Source: Pseudomonas sp. RIT-PI-q (GTDB lineage: Bacteria > Pseudomonadota > Gammaproteobacteria > Pseudomonadales > Pseudomonadaceae). Taken from it: 64,000 bases of DNA. The stretch spans positions 186,001 through 250,000 of the forward strand of contig NZ_LHPC01000017.1 of assembly GCF_001297125.1 (NCBI RefSeq). Direction: 5' to 3'. The notes beneath the pieces are model-generated. The model saw nothing but the letters and a program-made list of their open reading frames with translations, did not search any database and was not told the DNA's origin. Positions 44,817-53,947 of this stretch are shown in pieces (within the stretch, counting starts at the first letter, position 1; every line of letters begins with the position of its first letter). The position numbers and the translations under genes were made by a program.

Positions 44817-46208
44817 ATGAGTGTCATCATCGCCTTGCTGGCGTTGTTCGCGTTAATGCTCGCTGCTTACCGGGGATATAGCGTCATTATCTTCGCGCCT
44901 CTCGCTGCACTCGCTGCCGTTTTGCTCACTGATCCCACTGCGGTTGCCCCGGCGTTCAGTGATATTTTCATGGACAAGATGGTCGGTTTCATCAAGCTCT
45001 ACTTCCCGGTTTTTTTGCTGGGCGCCGTGTTTGGCAAATTGATTGAACTGTCGGGTTTTTCCCGCTCGATCGTCAGGTCCGTCATTCACTTGCTCGGCAG
45101 CAGCCAGGCCATGCTGGTGATTGTGCTGGTCTGCGCGCTGCTGACGTATGGCGGCGTTTCGCTGTTTGTCGTGGTGTTTGCGGTCTATCCCTTTGCGGCG
45201 GAAATGTTCCGCCAAAGCAATATCCCCAAGCGACTGATGCCCGCGACCATTGCCTTGGGCGCGTTCACCTTCACCATGGATGCGTTGCCCGGTTCGCCGC
45301 AGATCCAGAACATCATCCCCACCACGTTTTTCGGCACCACGTCCTGGGCGGCGCCGTGGCTGGGCGTGATCGGTTCGTTGTTCGTGTTGATTGGCGGCAT
45401 GCTCTATCTCGAGCGTCAGCGGCGTAAAGCGCAACGCGCGGGTGAAGGCTACGGCGCCGATCTGCGCAACGAACCGGAAACGCCGCAGGACATCGCCCTG
45501 CCTCACCCACTGGTGGCGTTGTTGCCCTTGCTGTTGGTCGGGGTGATGAACCTGGCGTTCACGCACTGGATTCCCCACTGGTATGGCAGTGTTTATGAAA
45601 TCGATCTGCCCGGTTTGAAGGCGCCGATCCAGACGCAAGTGTCGAAGATGATCGCCATCTGGTCGGTGCAGGCGGCGTTGCTGGTCGGGATCGTCACGGT
45701 CTTCCTGTTCAGCTATCGCACTATCTCGCGCAAACTGGCCGAAGGCAGTCGAACCGCCGTCAGTGGGGCGATGCTGGCCACCCTCAATACGGCTTCGGAA
45801 TATGGTTTTGGTGCGGTCATCGCCGCGTTGCCTGGTTTCGTCGCGGTCGTTGAAGCGCTGAAGGTGATTCCCAATCCGTTGGTCAATCAGGCGATCACCA
45901 TCAACTTGCTGGCGGGTATCACCGGGTCGTCATCCGGCGGCATGAGCATCGCGCTCGCGGCCATGTCGGACACCTTCATCGCCTCGGCCAATGCTGCCCA
46001 CATTCCCTTGGAAGTCATGCATCGCGTGGCGGCCATGGCGGCTGGCGGCATGGACACCCTGCCGCACAACGGCGCGGTGATCACGTTGCTGGCGGTCACC
46101 GGGTTGACTCATCGTCAGGCCTATAAGGACATTTTCGGCATGACAATCTTCAAGATCCTCGCGGCGTTTTTCGTGATCGGCGTGTATTACCTGACCGGCA
46201 TCGTTTAA
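44817..46208 (+). CDS. GntP-family permease
   Basis: A 463-residue membrane protein with about twelve hydrophobic segments. GntP traits are the N-terminal AAYRGYSVIIFAPLAAL, the TMDALPGSPQIQNIIPT loop and the C-terminal GGMDTLPHNGAVITLL. The family imports gluconate and other small hydroxy acids with protons. AAAGGA precedes ATG 44817. It follows the HDH gene by 120 bases and is likely under the same LacI control. A REPIN follows. Confidence 0.9.
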   Translation: MSVIIALLALFALMLAAYRGYSVIIFAPLAALAAVLLTDPTAVAPAFSDIFMDKMVGFIKLYFPVFLLGAVFGKLIELSGFSRSIVRSVIHLLGSSQAMLVIVLVCALLTYGGVSLFVVVFAVYPFAAEMFRQSNIPKRLMPATIALGAFTFTMDALPGSPQIQNIIPTTFFGTTSWAAPWLGVIGSLFVLIGGMLYLERQRRKAQRAGEGYGADLRNEPETPQDIALPHPLVALLPLLLVGVMNLAFTHWIPHWYGSVYEIDLPGLKAPIQTQVSKMIAIWSVQAALLVGIVTVFLFSYRTISRKLAEGSRTAVSGAMLATLNTASEYGFGAVIAALPGFVAVVEALKVIPNPLVNQAITINLLAGITGSSSGGMSIALAAMSDTFIASANAAHIPLEVMHRVAAMAAGGMDTLPHNGAVITLLAVTGLTHRQAYKDIFGMTIFKILAAFFVIGVYYLTGIV

Positions 46209-46220
46209 CAACACATCCCC

Positions 46221-46320
46221 TGTAGGAGCGAGCTCGCTCGCGATGGACGTGAACGATAACGCGTGCTGACTGATTGAACGCGGTGCCGCCAAGTTCATCG
46301 CGAGCAAGCTCGCTCCTACA
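46221..46320. repeat. REPIN (inverted REP pair)
   Basis: TGTAGGAGCGAGCTCGCTCG on the left and its inverted partner ending CTCGCTCCTACA on the right, about 50 bases apart. The right REP contributes the stop codon of the LysR gene that ends at 46316. Confidence 0.9.
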
Positions 46321-47194
46321 GGGCCTGTTGTGTCAGGCCGCGTTCTTCCAGCAAGCGTACGAACATGGTCAGGCTCTGCGACACGGTGCCCCGGCGCCAC
46401 ACCAGCCAGGTGCGCAAATAACGGAAAGCTTCCGACAACGGCCAGACGCTGACGGTGGTGCAGCCCGGCATGCTTTCGAGCATGCTGCGCGGCATCAACG
46501 CCAGCCCCGCACCGGCGCTGACGCAGGCCAGCATCCCGTGATAAGACTCCATTTCAAAGATCTTGCCCGGCACCGCCGCGTCCTTGGCGAACCAGCTTTC
46601 AAAGTGATGGCGGTAGGAACAATTGGAACGAAACGCATAGATGTTTTCGCCGTTCACTTCCTGTGCACGGTGGATGGGGGAATGGTTAAGCGGCGCGATC
46701 AGCACCATCTCTTCTTCGAACGCCGGCACACCTTCCAGTGCCGGGTGCAGCACTGGCCCATCGACGAAAGCAGCGGCCAACCGACCTGCCAGCACGCCGT
46801 CGATCATGGTCCCGGAAGGCCCCGTCGACAGGTCCAGTTCGACCTTGGCGTACTTCTGGTTGTACGCGGCCAACAGCTCGGGAATCCGCACCGCCGCCGT
46901 GCTCTCCAACGACCCTAGCGCAAACGACCCTTGCGGCTCTTCGCCGGCCACCGTCGCGCGCGCCTCCTGGACCAGGTCGAGAATGCGTCGCGCGTAATCG
47001 AGAAAACTCCAGCCGGCCGGCGACAGGCGCAAACGGCTCTTCTCGCGGATAAACAGGTCCACGCCCAGATCAAGTTCCAGTTGCTTGATCCGCGTCGTCA
47101 GGTTCGAAGGCACCCGATGGATGTGCTGCGCGGCGGCGCTGATGCTGCCGTGCTCGGCCACGGCTTTGAAAATTTCCAGCTGAACCAGATCCAC
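46316..47194 (-). CDS. ptrR: LysR-family regulator, PtrR/YneJ-like
   Basis: A 292-residue LysR regulator. The start [20 protein letters not shown] and [18 protein letters not shown] closely follow E. coli YneJ (PtrR), which is paired with the sad (yneI) gene as here. I chose GTG 47194 because GGAG lies six bases upstream and this gives the family N-terminus; the frame begins four codons earlier at TTG. The last codons and the TAG stop lie in a REP element. Likely controls the divergent succinate-semialdehyde dehydrogenase gene. Confidence 0.88.
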   Translation of the reverse strand: MDLVQLEIFKAVAEHGSISAAAQHIHRVPSNLTTRIKQLELDLGVDLFIREKSRLRLSPAGWSFLDYARRILDLVQEARATVAGEEPQGSFALGSLESTAAVRIPELLAAYNQKYAKVELDLSTGPSGTMIDGVLAGRLAAAFVDGPVLHPALEGVPAFEEEMVLIAPLNHSPIHRAQEVNGENIYAFRSNCSYRHHFESWFAKDAAVPGKIFEMESYHGMLACVSAGAGLALMPRSMLESMPGCTTVSVWPLSEAFRYLRTWLVWRRGTVSQSLTMFVRLLEERGLTQQAL

Positions 47195-47294
47195 AGCATT
47201 CTCCAAACGTGAACGATATGCTCAGTATTATTCAGTTTCCAGAAAACAAATGCCACCGTAACCTGAGCACATCCCCACCTTGCAGGACGGTGCC

Positions 47295-48686
47295 ATGACC
47301 AACATTTCCAGCCTCACCCATGCCATTTCGATCAATCCCGCCACAGGTGAACAGATCGGCCACTACCCTTTCGAATCCGAATCGGCGCTGCAAACCGCAT
47401 TGGCGCGTGCCGCTGCCGGCTTCCGCGTCTGGCGGGCCAAACCTGTTGCGCAACGCTCGCAGCTGTTGATTACCCTGGCTCAGGTACTGCGCGACAACGC
47501 CGAAAAAATGGCCACGATGATCACCCTGGAAATGGGCAAGCCGATCGCTCAGGCGCGCGGTGAAATTGAAAAGTGTGCGCAGCTGTGCGAGTGGTACGCC
47601 GAACACGGCCCGGCCATGCTCAGCGCCGAACCGACACTGGTTGAAGGTGGCAAGGCGCGCATCGAGTATCGCCCGCTCGGCCCGATTCTCGCGGTGATGC
47701 CGTGGAACTTCCCGATCTGGCAAGTCCTTCGCGGCGCCGTTCCAGCGTTGATCGCCGGCAACACCTACGTGCTCAAACACGCCCCCAACGTGATGGGCAG
47801 TGCCTATCTGTTGTTGGAGGCATTCAAACAAGCGGACTTCCCCGAAGGCGTGTTCGAGGTCATCAATGTCACGCCCGACGGCGTCTCCACGGCGATCGCT
47901 GATCCACGCATCGCGGCCGTTACTCTCACCGGCAGCGTCAGGGCCGGTATGGCCATCGGCGCCCAGTCCGGTGCAGCGTTGAAGAAGTGCGTGCTGGAAC
48001 TGGGCGGTTCCGATCCCTTCATCGTGCTCAACGATGCCGACCTCAACGAAGCCGTCAAAGCCGCCGTGATTGGTCGTTACCAGAACACCGGGCAAGTCTG
48101 CGCAGCTGCCAAACGGCTGATTGTCGAGCAAGGCATTGTCGAGGAATTTACCCGCAAGTTCGTCGAAGCCACCCGACAGCTAGTCGTCGGCGATCCATTG
48201 GCTGCCACCACTTACATCGGCCCGATGGCGCGTTTCGACCTGCGTGATGAACTGGATCAACAGGTACGCGACACCCTGGAAGAAGGCGCAACGTTGCTGC
48301 TGGGTGGCGGCAAGGCTGAAGGGCCTGGCAATTTTTATCAGCCCACGGTGTTTGCCGATGTCACCGATCAGATGACCTCGTTCAAACAGGAACTGTTCGG
48401 GCCAGTGGCGTCGATCATTACCGCACGCGATGCCGACCATGCGCTGGCGTTGGCCAATGACAGCGAATTCGGACTCGCCTCGACCATTTACACACGCAAC
48501 GTCGAGCTGGCCGAGCAGATGGCCGACCAACTGGAAACCGGTGGTGTATTTATCAATGGCTACTGCGCCAGCGACCCGCGCGTCACCTTTGGCGGCGTGA
48601 AGAAAAGCGGCTTTGGCCGCGAGTTGTCGCACTTCGGGGTACGCGAATTTTGCAATGCCCAGACCGTGTGGCTCGATCGGCGCTGA
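47295..48686 (+). CDS. sad: Succinate-semialdehyde dehydrogenase (Sad/YneI-like)
   Basis: A 463-residue aldehyde dehydrogenase, the usual length of YneI (462). It begins with ISINPATGEQIGHYPF, has LAVMPWNFPIWQVLR, catalytic Glu in LELGGSDPFIVL, nucleophile Cys in NTGQVCAAAKR, and ends FGRELSHFGVREFCNAQTV. It converts succinate semialdehyde, the end product of putrescine/GABA breakdown, to succinate. ATG 47295 has AGGA seven bases upstream. The divergent PtrR-like gene and the agmatinase elsewhere in the window fit a polyamine role. Confidence 0.91.
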   Translation: MTNISSLTHAISINPATGEQIGHYPFESESALQTALARAAAGFRVWRAKPVAQRSQLLITLAQVLRDNAEKMATMITLEMGKPIAQARGEIEKCAQLCEWYAEHGPAMLSAEPTLVEGGKARIEYRPLGPILAVMPWNFPIWQVLRGAVPALIAGNTYVLKHAPNVMGSAYLLLEAFKQADFPEGVFEVINVTPDGVSTAIADPRIAAVTLTGSVRAGMAIGAQSGAALKKCVLELGGSDPFIVLNDADLNEAVKAAVIGRYQNTGQVCAAAKRLIVEQGIVEEFTRKFVEATRQLVVGDPLAATTYIGPMARFDLRDELDQQVRDTLEEGATLLLGGGKAEGPGNFYQPTVFADVTDQMTSFKQELFGPVASIITARDADHALALANDSEFGLASTIYTRNVELAEQMADQLETGGVFINGYCASDPRVTFGGVKKSGFGRELSHFGVREFCNAQTVWLDRR

Positions 48687-48704
48687 TTGCGCTTCAACCG
48701 TCCA

Positions 48705-48805
48705 CTGTAGGAGCAAGCTTGCTCGCGATGGACCCACAGGCACCGCGTATACAGTGTTAAAACACGTCATCGTTAACGACCATCGCGAGCAAGCTCGCTC
48801 CCACA
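48705..48805. repeat. REPIN, first of a tandem pair
   Basis: CTGTAGGAGCAAGCTTGCTC on the left, inverted partner ending at CTCGCTCCCACA. Its internal spacer is nearly the same as that of the next REPIN, 133 bases away, pointing to duplication of the whole element. Confidence 0.88.
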
Positions 48806-48837
48806 TTGGATCGTGTGTCTCCGGACAACCCGGCCAA

Positions 48838-48940
48838 CTGTAGGAGCGAGCTTGCTCGCGATGAACCCACAGGCACCGCGCATACCCTGTCAAAACACGT
48901 CATCGTTGACGACCTTCGCGAGCAAGCTCGCTCCTACAGT
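48838..48940. repeat. REPIN, second of a tandem pair
   Basis: CTGTAGGAGCGAGCTTGCTC and its inverted partner; the inverted repeat extends beyond the REP core on both sides (GACAACCCGGCCAA / TTGGGCGGGTTGTC). The remaining 180 bases before the thiolase start hold its promoter; nothing else is visible. Confidence 0.9.
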
Positions 48941-49122
48941 TGGGCGGGTTGTCCGCACGAACGTGGTCGAAAGGCCGAATCTCCCGCCACCAGAAATGGC
49001 AAAAAACACCACCCTCCGTGAGCAGTTCTGGCATAGGCCAACACCCTCGCCGTCTCTAGACTCGCCCCCCATAACAAGTGCCAAAGCGCACCCGACTCCA
49101 GGCCTGCCCCAGAGGACCCCAC

Positions 49123-50307
49123 ATGCCCCCAACCGATATCTTCGTCATCAGCGCCGTCCGCTCGGCCATCGGCAGCTTTGGCGGTTCGCTCAAAGCCGTC
49201 CCGCCGATTCAATTGGCGACCGACGTCTGCCGCGCCGCCATCGAACGTTCAGGCCTGGCACCTGAGCACATCGGCCACGCCGTGATGGGTCATGTGATCC
49301 CGACAGAAGCACGTGACGCCTACATCTCCCGAGCAGTGGCGATGAACGCCGGCCTGCCGAAAGAGACGCCAGCCTTCAACGTCAACCGCCTCTGCGGTTC
49401 CGGCCTGCAAGCGATTGTCAGCGCCGCACAAAGTCTGATGTTGGGCGACACAGTCGCTGCACTGGCCGGCGGTGTCGAGTCCATGAGCCGTGGCGCGTAT
49501 CTGTTGCCGCAGGCGCGCTGGGGCGCACGGATGGGCGACATGCAAGCCATCGACTACATGCTCGGCGTGCTGCAAGACCCGTTTGCCGGTTTCCACATGG
49601 GTATCACTGCGGAAAACATCGCCGAACGCTACGGCATCACCCGCCAGGCCCAGGATGAACTGGCGCTGGTCAGCCAACAACGCGCTGCCCGAGCCATTGC
49701 CGAAGGCCGGTTCGCCGGGCAGATCGTGCCGATCGAAGTCGCGACCCGCAAAGGCACCGTGACGTTTGCGACAGACGAACATGTCCGCGCAGAGGTCAAT
49801 TTCGAGCAGCTGAGCAAGATGAAACCGGCCTTCAAAAAAGACGGTAGCGTCACCGCCGGCAATGCATCGGGCCTCAATGACGGCGCCGGCGCACTGATCA
49901 TGGCCACCGGTGAAATGGTTCGCGAGCACGGCCTCAAGCCGATGGCCCGAGTGGTGGGTTACGCCCATGCCGGTGTTGAGCCGGAACTGATGGGCCTGGG
50001 TCCGATTCCTGCCACACGCTTGGTACTCAAGCGCGCCGGTCTGACGGTTGCCGACCTGGATGTCATCGAGTCGAACGAAGCCTTCGCGGCGCAGGCGTTT
50101 GCCGTGGCACAAGAACTGGGCTTCGACCCTGAGAAGGTCAACCCGAACGGTTCGGGTATCTCGCTGGGCCACCCGGTGGGCGCGACCGGCGCGATCATCG
50201 CCACCAAAGCCATCCATGAATTGCACCGCGTCCAGGGTCGTTATGCCCTGGCCACCATGTGCATCGGCGGCGGGCAAGGCATCGCCGTGTTGTTCGAACG
50301 CGTCTGA
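49123..50307 (+). CDS. Acetyl-CoA C-acyltransferase (thiolase)
   Basis: A 394-residue thiolase. Active-site residues are Cys in NRLCGSGLQAI, His in GHPVGATGA and the second Cys in CIGGGQG. Length and sequence (DIFVISAVRSAIGSFGGSLK, NEAFAAQAF) match AtoB/PhaA/BktB-type degradative or biosynthetic thiolases. ATG 49123 has AGAGGA just upstream. It stands alone between a REPIN pair and a bidirectional terminator, so it is a single-gene unit. Confidence 0.93.
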   Translation: MPPTDIFVISAVRSAIGSFGGSLKAVPPIQLATDVCRAAIERSGLAPEHIGHAVMGHVIPTEARDAYISRAVAMNAGLPKETPAFNVNRLCGSGLQAIVSAAQSLMLGDTVAALAGGVESMSRGAYLLPQARWGARMGDMQAIDYMLGVLQDPFAGFHMGITAENIAERYGITRQAQDELALVSQQRAARAIAEGRFAGQIVPIEVATRKGTVTFATDEHVRAEVNFEQLSKMKPAFKKDGSVTAGNASGLNDGAGALIMATGEMVREHGLKPMARVVGYAHAGVEPELMGLGPIPATRLVLKRAGLTVADLDVIESNEAFAAQAFAVAQELGFDPEKVNPNGSGISLGHPVGATGAIIATKAIHELHRVQGRYALATMCIGGGQGIAVLFERV

Positions 50308-50322
50308 TCAGCCAAAACACAA

Positions 50323-50349
50323 ACGGCGCCCGTTACGGGCGCCGTCTCG
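50323..50349. terminator. Bidirectional intrinsic terminator
   Basis: Perfect 10-bp stem ACGGCGCCCG / CGGGCGCCGT with a 3-base loop; CTCGTTTT follows on the plus strand and TTTGTGTTTT on the minus strand, between the converging thiolase and aldehyde dehydrogenase genes. Confidence 0.9.
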
Positions 50350-50365
50350 TTTTAGCGCAATGGCA

Positions 50366-51856
50366 TCAGTGCGCGATGCACACCGATTTCAGCTCGGTGT
50401 ACGCCTCGATCACCGCGCGACCAAACTCGCGACCCATGCCGGATTGCTTGACGCCACCAAACGGCATCGCCGGGTCGAGCAGCACATGGGCGTTGACCCA
50501 AACCGTACCGGCTTCGATGCGCGGCACCAGGTTCATCGCTTTGCTCAGGTCGTTGGTCCACAGACTCGCGGCCAGGCCGTAACGATTGTCGTTGGCCAGG
50601 GCAATCACCGCGTCTTCGTCGTCGAACGGCATCACGCCCAGCACCGGACCAAACACCTCTTCACGGGCCACGGTCATGCTGTGGTCGATGTCGGCGAGAA
50701 TCGTCGGCTGCACATAGAAACCCTCGCCTTCCAGCAACTCGCCCCCCGACACCACGCGCGCACCTTCCTGCCGAGCCAGCTCGATGTGCTTGAGCACCGC
50801 TTGTTGTTGCTTGCGCGACACCAGCGGGTTGATCGCCGCGTCGCCGTTCATGCCCGCGCCAATCGGCATGGCGGATACCGCCGCCGCAAGGCCTTCGACA
50901 AACTGGTCGTGAATCGAACGATGCACATAAAAGCGCGAGGCCGCTGCGCAGACCTGGCCGTTGTTCAACAGGCCACCGAGGATCGCGCCCTGAATGGCTT
51001 TGTCGATGTCGGCATCCGCCAGCACGATCATCGGGTTTTTACCGCCCAGTTCCAGCGAGAACCGCGTCATGTTTTCCATGCACGCCACGCCGACACTTTT
51101 GCCCACGGCGGTGGAACCGGTGAACGACACTTTGCTCACCAGCGGATGCGCGGTCAGCACGCCACCGACCGAAGCGCCGCCACCGGTCACGACGTTGAAC
51201 ACGCCTGCCGGAATGCCTGCTTCGAGGGCCAGTTCGGCCAGGCGCATGGCGGTCAGCGGCGTCTCCATGGCCGGTTTGATGATCACCGTGCACCCGGTGG
51301 CCAACGCCGGCATCAGCTTCCAGGCAGCGATCAGCAGCGGGAAATTCCACGGCACAATGCCGACCACCACCCCCACCGGTTCACGCTTGGTGAACGCCGT
51401 GAACTTCGCACCCGGCGGCAGCGGAATCGACACATCAAAGGTCTGCCCTTCGATCTTGGTGGCCCAACCGGACATGTAGCGCATGAACTCCACGGTGGCG
51501 TTCAGGTCCAGCGCGCGGGCCATGTTGATCGACTTGCCCTGGCTCAAGGTTTCCAGCTGGGCCAGCTCTTCGGCATGTGCCTCAACCAGCGCGGTGAAGT
51601 TCAGCAGAATGCGTTCGCGGTCCGCCGGGCGCAAACCGGACCAGACCCCGGATTTGAACGCGGCATGGGATGACTGCACGGCGCGCTCGACCACTTCCAG
51701 CGGCGCATCCAGGGTTTCGCAGAGCGTTTGCCCGGTGGCCGGGTTGACCACGGCGATGCCTGGCCCTTCGGCAAACACCCACTGACCCTCGATAAAGCAG
51801 CCATGACGACGGTCGAGGAAGGCAGCCACCTGCGGCAGAATTTCAACGTTGCTCAT
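50366..51856 (-). CDS. feaB: Phenylacetaldehyde dehydrogenase-like aldehyde dehydrogenase
   Basis: A 496-residue aldehyde dehydrogenase of the FeaB/PadA/StyD group. Traits are GVVVGIVPWNFPL, Glu in LELGGKNPMIVL, Cys in NNGQVCAAASR, and the QGKSINMARALD stretch. It should oxidise phenylacetaldehyde or a similar arylacetaldehyde to the acid with NAD. It follows a cytochrome c gene by 47 bases on the same strand. A FeaR-like regulator (58196-59116) and an indoleacetate-type degradation operon occur in the same neighbourhood, which supports an arylethylamine pathway. The name is from family resemblance. Confidence 0.82.
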   Translation of the reverse strand: MSNVEILPQVAAFLDRRHGCFIEGQWVFAEGPGIAVVNPATGQTLCETLDAPLEVVERAVQSSHAAFKSGVWSGLRPADRERILLNFTALVEAHAEELAQLETLSQGKSINMARALDLNATVEFMRYMSGWATKIEGQTFDVSIPLPPGAKFTAFTKREPVGVVVGIVPWNFPLLIAAWKLMPALATGCTVIIKPAMETPLTAMRLAELALEAGIPAGVFNVVTGGGASVGGVLTAHPLVSKVSFTGSTAVGKSVGVACMENMTRFSLELGGKNPMIVLADADIDKAIQGAILGGLLNNGQVCAAASRFYVHRSIHDQFVEGLAAAVSAMPIGAGMNGDAAINPLVSRKQQQAVLKHIELARQEGARVVSGGELLEGEGFYVQPTILADIDHSMTVAREEVFGPVLGVMPFDDEDAVIALANDNRYGLAASLWTNDLSKAMNLVPRIEAGTVWVNAHVLLDPAMPFGGVKQSGMGREFGRAVIEAYTELKSVCIAH

Positions 51857-51903
51857 AAATCACCTTTGGTTCAGACGCGTTGTTCAGCCAGCTGACCGGC
51901 CGA

Positions 51904-52293
51904 TTACTGTTGTTCTTTGAGGAAACACACGACCGCCTGGCGATCGTCTGCAGAGGCCAGGCCCATGTAGGGCATGTAGGTCCCCGGCACGAACGCCTGG
52001 GGTTGAGCGATGAGTTGCGCGATGTTCTCGGCCTGCCAATTGATGTCTTTGTTGCGCATGGCCTGGGAATAGTTGAAGCCTTCCAGCGAACCGGATTTGC
52101 GCCCCCCCACACCCGCCAGGTTCGGCCCCATCATGCCGGCCATGCCCTTGGTCACCGAGTGGCAAACCGCGCATTCATTGGCAAATACCTGAGCACCGTG
52201 GCCCTGGTCCGGCGCACATTCCGCCGCGAGTGCGGCTTGGGCCAGGGTGAATGAAAGCAAACCGATGATGGGCAAGCGCAGCGAAGTGAGCAT
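51904..52293 (-). CDS. Periplasmic cytochrome c (class I, cytochrome c550-like)
   Basis: A 129-residue c-type cytochrome with a cleavable signal peptide (about residues 1-24). Heme attachment is CAVCH (41-45), and the axial methionine is in YMPYMGL. Two extra cysteines (26 and near 124) could form a disulfide. It shares an operon with the FeaB-like gene; this arrangement suggests it accepts electrons from a periplasmic quinoprotein amine or alcohol dehydrogenase, but none is encoded in the window. Confidence 0.9.
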   Translation of the reverse strand: MLTSLRLPIIGLLSFTLAQAALAAECAPDQGHGAQVFANECAVCHSVTKGMAGMMGPNLAGVGGRKSGSLEGFNYSQAMRNKDINWQAENIAQLIAQPQAFVPGTYMPYMGLASADDRQAVVCFLKEQQ

Positions 52294-52348
52294 AAGAGAA
52301 AGACCTTGGAAATCCGTGCGCTCGTCGGAGGAGCGTCAACACTGGAAG

Positions 52349-52370
52349 GCCGATGCAATGGAGCATCGGC
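52349..52370. promoter_or_regulatory. Hairpin in the cytochrome c upstream region
   Basis: Perfect 8-bp stem GCCGATGC / GCATCGGC with a 6-base loop, about 56-77 bases upstream of the cytochrome start. It may be an operator or leader hairpin. Confidence 0.4.
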
Positions 52371-52432
52371 AGGGTTGATACGGATTGTCGATGCTCAGTA
52401 ACAGGCGGGGTTTGCCCTGCGTGCCAGTCGTA

Positions 52433-52516
52433 TTGGCAAGGCTGCCAAACCACCACCAAAAGCCCCCGTACGGGGGGCCTTGTTTCAAATTGGCAAGCAC
52501 AGCCAACTCTTTGGCA
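52433..52516. promoter_or_regulatory. Repeated TTGGCA half-sites in the divergent cytochrome/outer-membrane protein promoter region
   Basis: TTGGCA-AGGC-TGCCAA forms a perfect inverted repeat at 52433-52448. Two direct TTGGCA copies at 52490 and 52511 are 21 bases apart, the two-helical-turn spacing common for AraC-family half-sites. A CCCCCGTACGGGGG palindrome lies at 52463-52476 between them. The AraC protein FeaR-like (58196) is the natural candidate, by inference. Confidence 0.5.
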
Positions 52517-52593
52517 ACCACACAAAAGGTCGAAAAAGTTCTGCGCCGTAGTATCGAAAAAGACCGCAAACCTGCGTTCAAGAACAAGAACGG

Positions 52594-53925
52594 ATGCCAC
52601 ACATGCTCAAGTCCCCCTTGCTTCGTCTCTCGACGCTCGCGCTGATGATCAGCGCCGGCCAGGCCAGTGCCTACGAACTGTATGCCGATGACGACAGTCA
52701 CCTGAACGCCACGCTGGAAGCGGTATTCGGCATTTTCCACAGTCAGGAAAACTACGCGTTGTCCGGCCGCCTCGACGAAGGCTCGTCGTCGTGGCGTGAG
52801 GGTTATATCAAATATGGCCTGAGCTTCGACAAGGGCCTGGCCGGGGTGGGCACCGCGTATGGCGCGGCGAACCTGCTCAGCTCCGGCACCTGGGGCGACG
52901 GCGACGCCGCAGGCTTCAGTGACGGCTCGGAGCGCACCACCAAATTCGAAGACGCCTACCTCGGCTGGCGCTCGGGCAAACTGTTCGACGTGCTGGGTGA
53001 GGGCGGTATCGACCTGTCCTTCGGCCGCCAGAACATTGTGGTCGGCGATGGTTTCCTGATTAACGGTGACGCGCTCAACCTCGGCAAAGGCCTGGCCGAC
53101 GGCGAATTCAACCGTGGCGGCGCCTATTGGCTGGCCGCGCGCAAAGCCTTCGACGAGACCGCCGTGTTGCGTCTGGGCGGCAAGGAGGGCTGGCGTGGTG
53201 ATTTGATGTGGTTGAAATCAGACAACCGCGCCCAGGCCAAGACCGAAATGTACGTCGGCACACTCGAACACGTCGCCGAAGCGGGTACGGTCGGCTTGAC
53301 CTACATCGACAGCACCGATGTCGACGAGCAATTTGCCTCCCCGGCACAACTTGAACGCGACGGCATGAAGACCTACAGCCTGCGCGCGACAGGCAATGCC
53401 GGAGTGAAAAACCTGTTCCTGTCCGGTGAATACGCCAAGCAGGACAAACCTCATACCGCCACGGAAGACGCCTGGTATCTGGAAGCCGGCTGGACCTTTG
53501 CCGACGTGGCCTGGACGCCGTATGTCAGCTACCGCTACAGCCGGTTTTCGGAAGGCTACGACACGCTGTTCTACGGTTTCAGTCGCGGTTTTGGCACTTG
53601 GTTCCAGGGTGAAGTCGCCGGCAACTACGCCGGCCCGTTCAACACCAACTCGCGCATTCAGAACGTCACCCTGAAAGTCTCGCCCCTGGAAAACCTGACG
53701 GTGGGCGCGATGTACTTCAACTACGACACCCTCGACCGCAACCTCGGCAACACCGACGGCCACGAAGTCGACCTGTATGCCGAATGGCACGTCAACGAGC
53801 ACCTGACGGTGATGCCGCTGGTGGGCCTCTACCAGCCGGACAAGAGCGCCGAGCAGGGTGGCACCCAACTGGGCAATAACGACAAAAACCTCTACAGCCA
53901 AGTGATCTTCGCCACGACTTTCTAA
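52594..53925 (+). CDS. Outer-membrane beta-barrel protein (alginate-export/porin-like)
   Basis: A 443-residue outer-membrane protein: signal peptide ending near AGQASA, then alternating beta-strand pattern with repeated aromatic girdle residues (GYIKYGLSF, VSYRYSRFS) and a C-terminal ATTF. The IDLSFGRQNIVVGDGFLI and EVAGNYAGPFNTN segments resemble alginate-export-like channels, a family often found with aromatic degradation genes. It is divergent from the cytochrome c-FeaB genes and shares their regulatory region, so uptake of an aromatic amine or acid is likely. An alternative start is at 52603. Confidence 0.8.
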   Translation: MPHMLKSPLLRLSTLALMISAGQASAYELYADDDSHLNATLEAVFGIFHSQENYALSGRLDEGSSSWREGYIKYGLSFDKGLAGVGTAYGAANLLSSGTWGDGDAAGFSDGSERTTKFEDAYLGWRSGKLFDVLGEGGIDLSFGRQNIVVGDGFLINGDALNLGKGLADGEFNRGGAYWLAARKAFDETAVLRLGGKEGWRGDLMWLKSDNRAQAKTEMYVGTLEHVAEAGTVGLTYIDSTDVDEQFASPAQLERDGMKTYSLRATGNAGVKNLFLSGEYAKQDKPHTATEDAWYLEAGWTFADVAWTPYVSYRYSRFSEGYDTLFYGFSRGFGTWFQGEVAGNYAGPFNTNSRIQNVTLKVSPLENLTVGAMYFNYDTLDRNLGNTDGHEVDLYAEWHVNEHLTVMPLVGLYQPDKSAEQGGTQLGNNDKNLYSQVIFATTF

Positions 53926-53947
53926 CACCACGCCGCAACACGATCCT

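Noticed and set aside
48705..48940. Possible CRISPR or transposon ends
   Set aside because: They are REP pairs with short spacers; no open frame or target duplication lies between them.
50048..51673. 541-codon plus-strand frame opposite the FeaB-like gene
   Set aside because: The opposite strand encodes an intact aldehyde dehydrogenase; this frame has no domain and overlaps the thiolase end in another frame.
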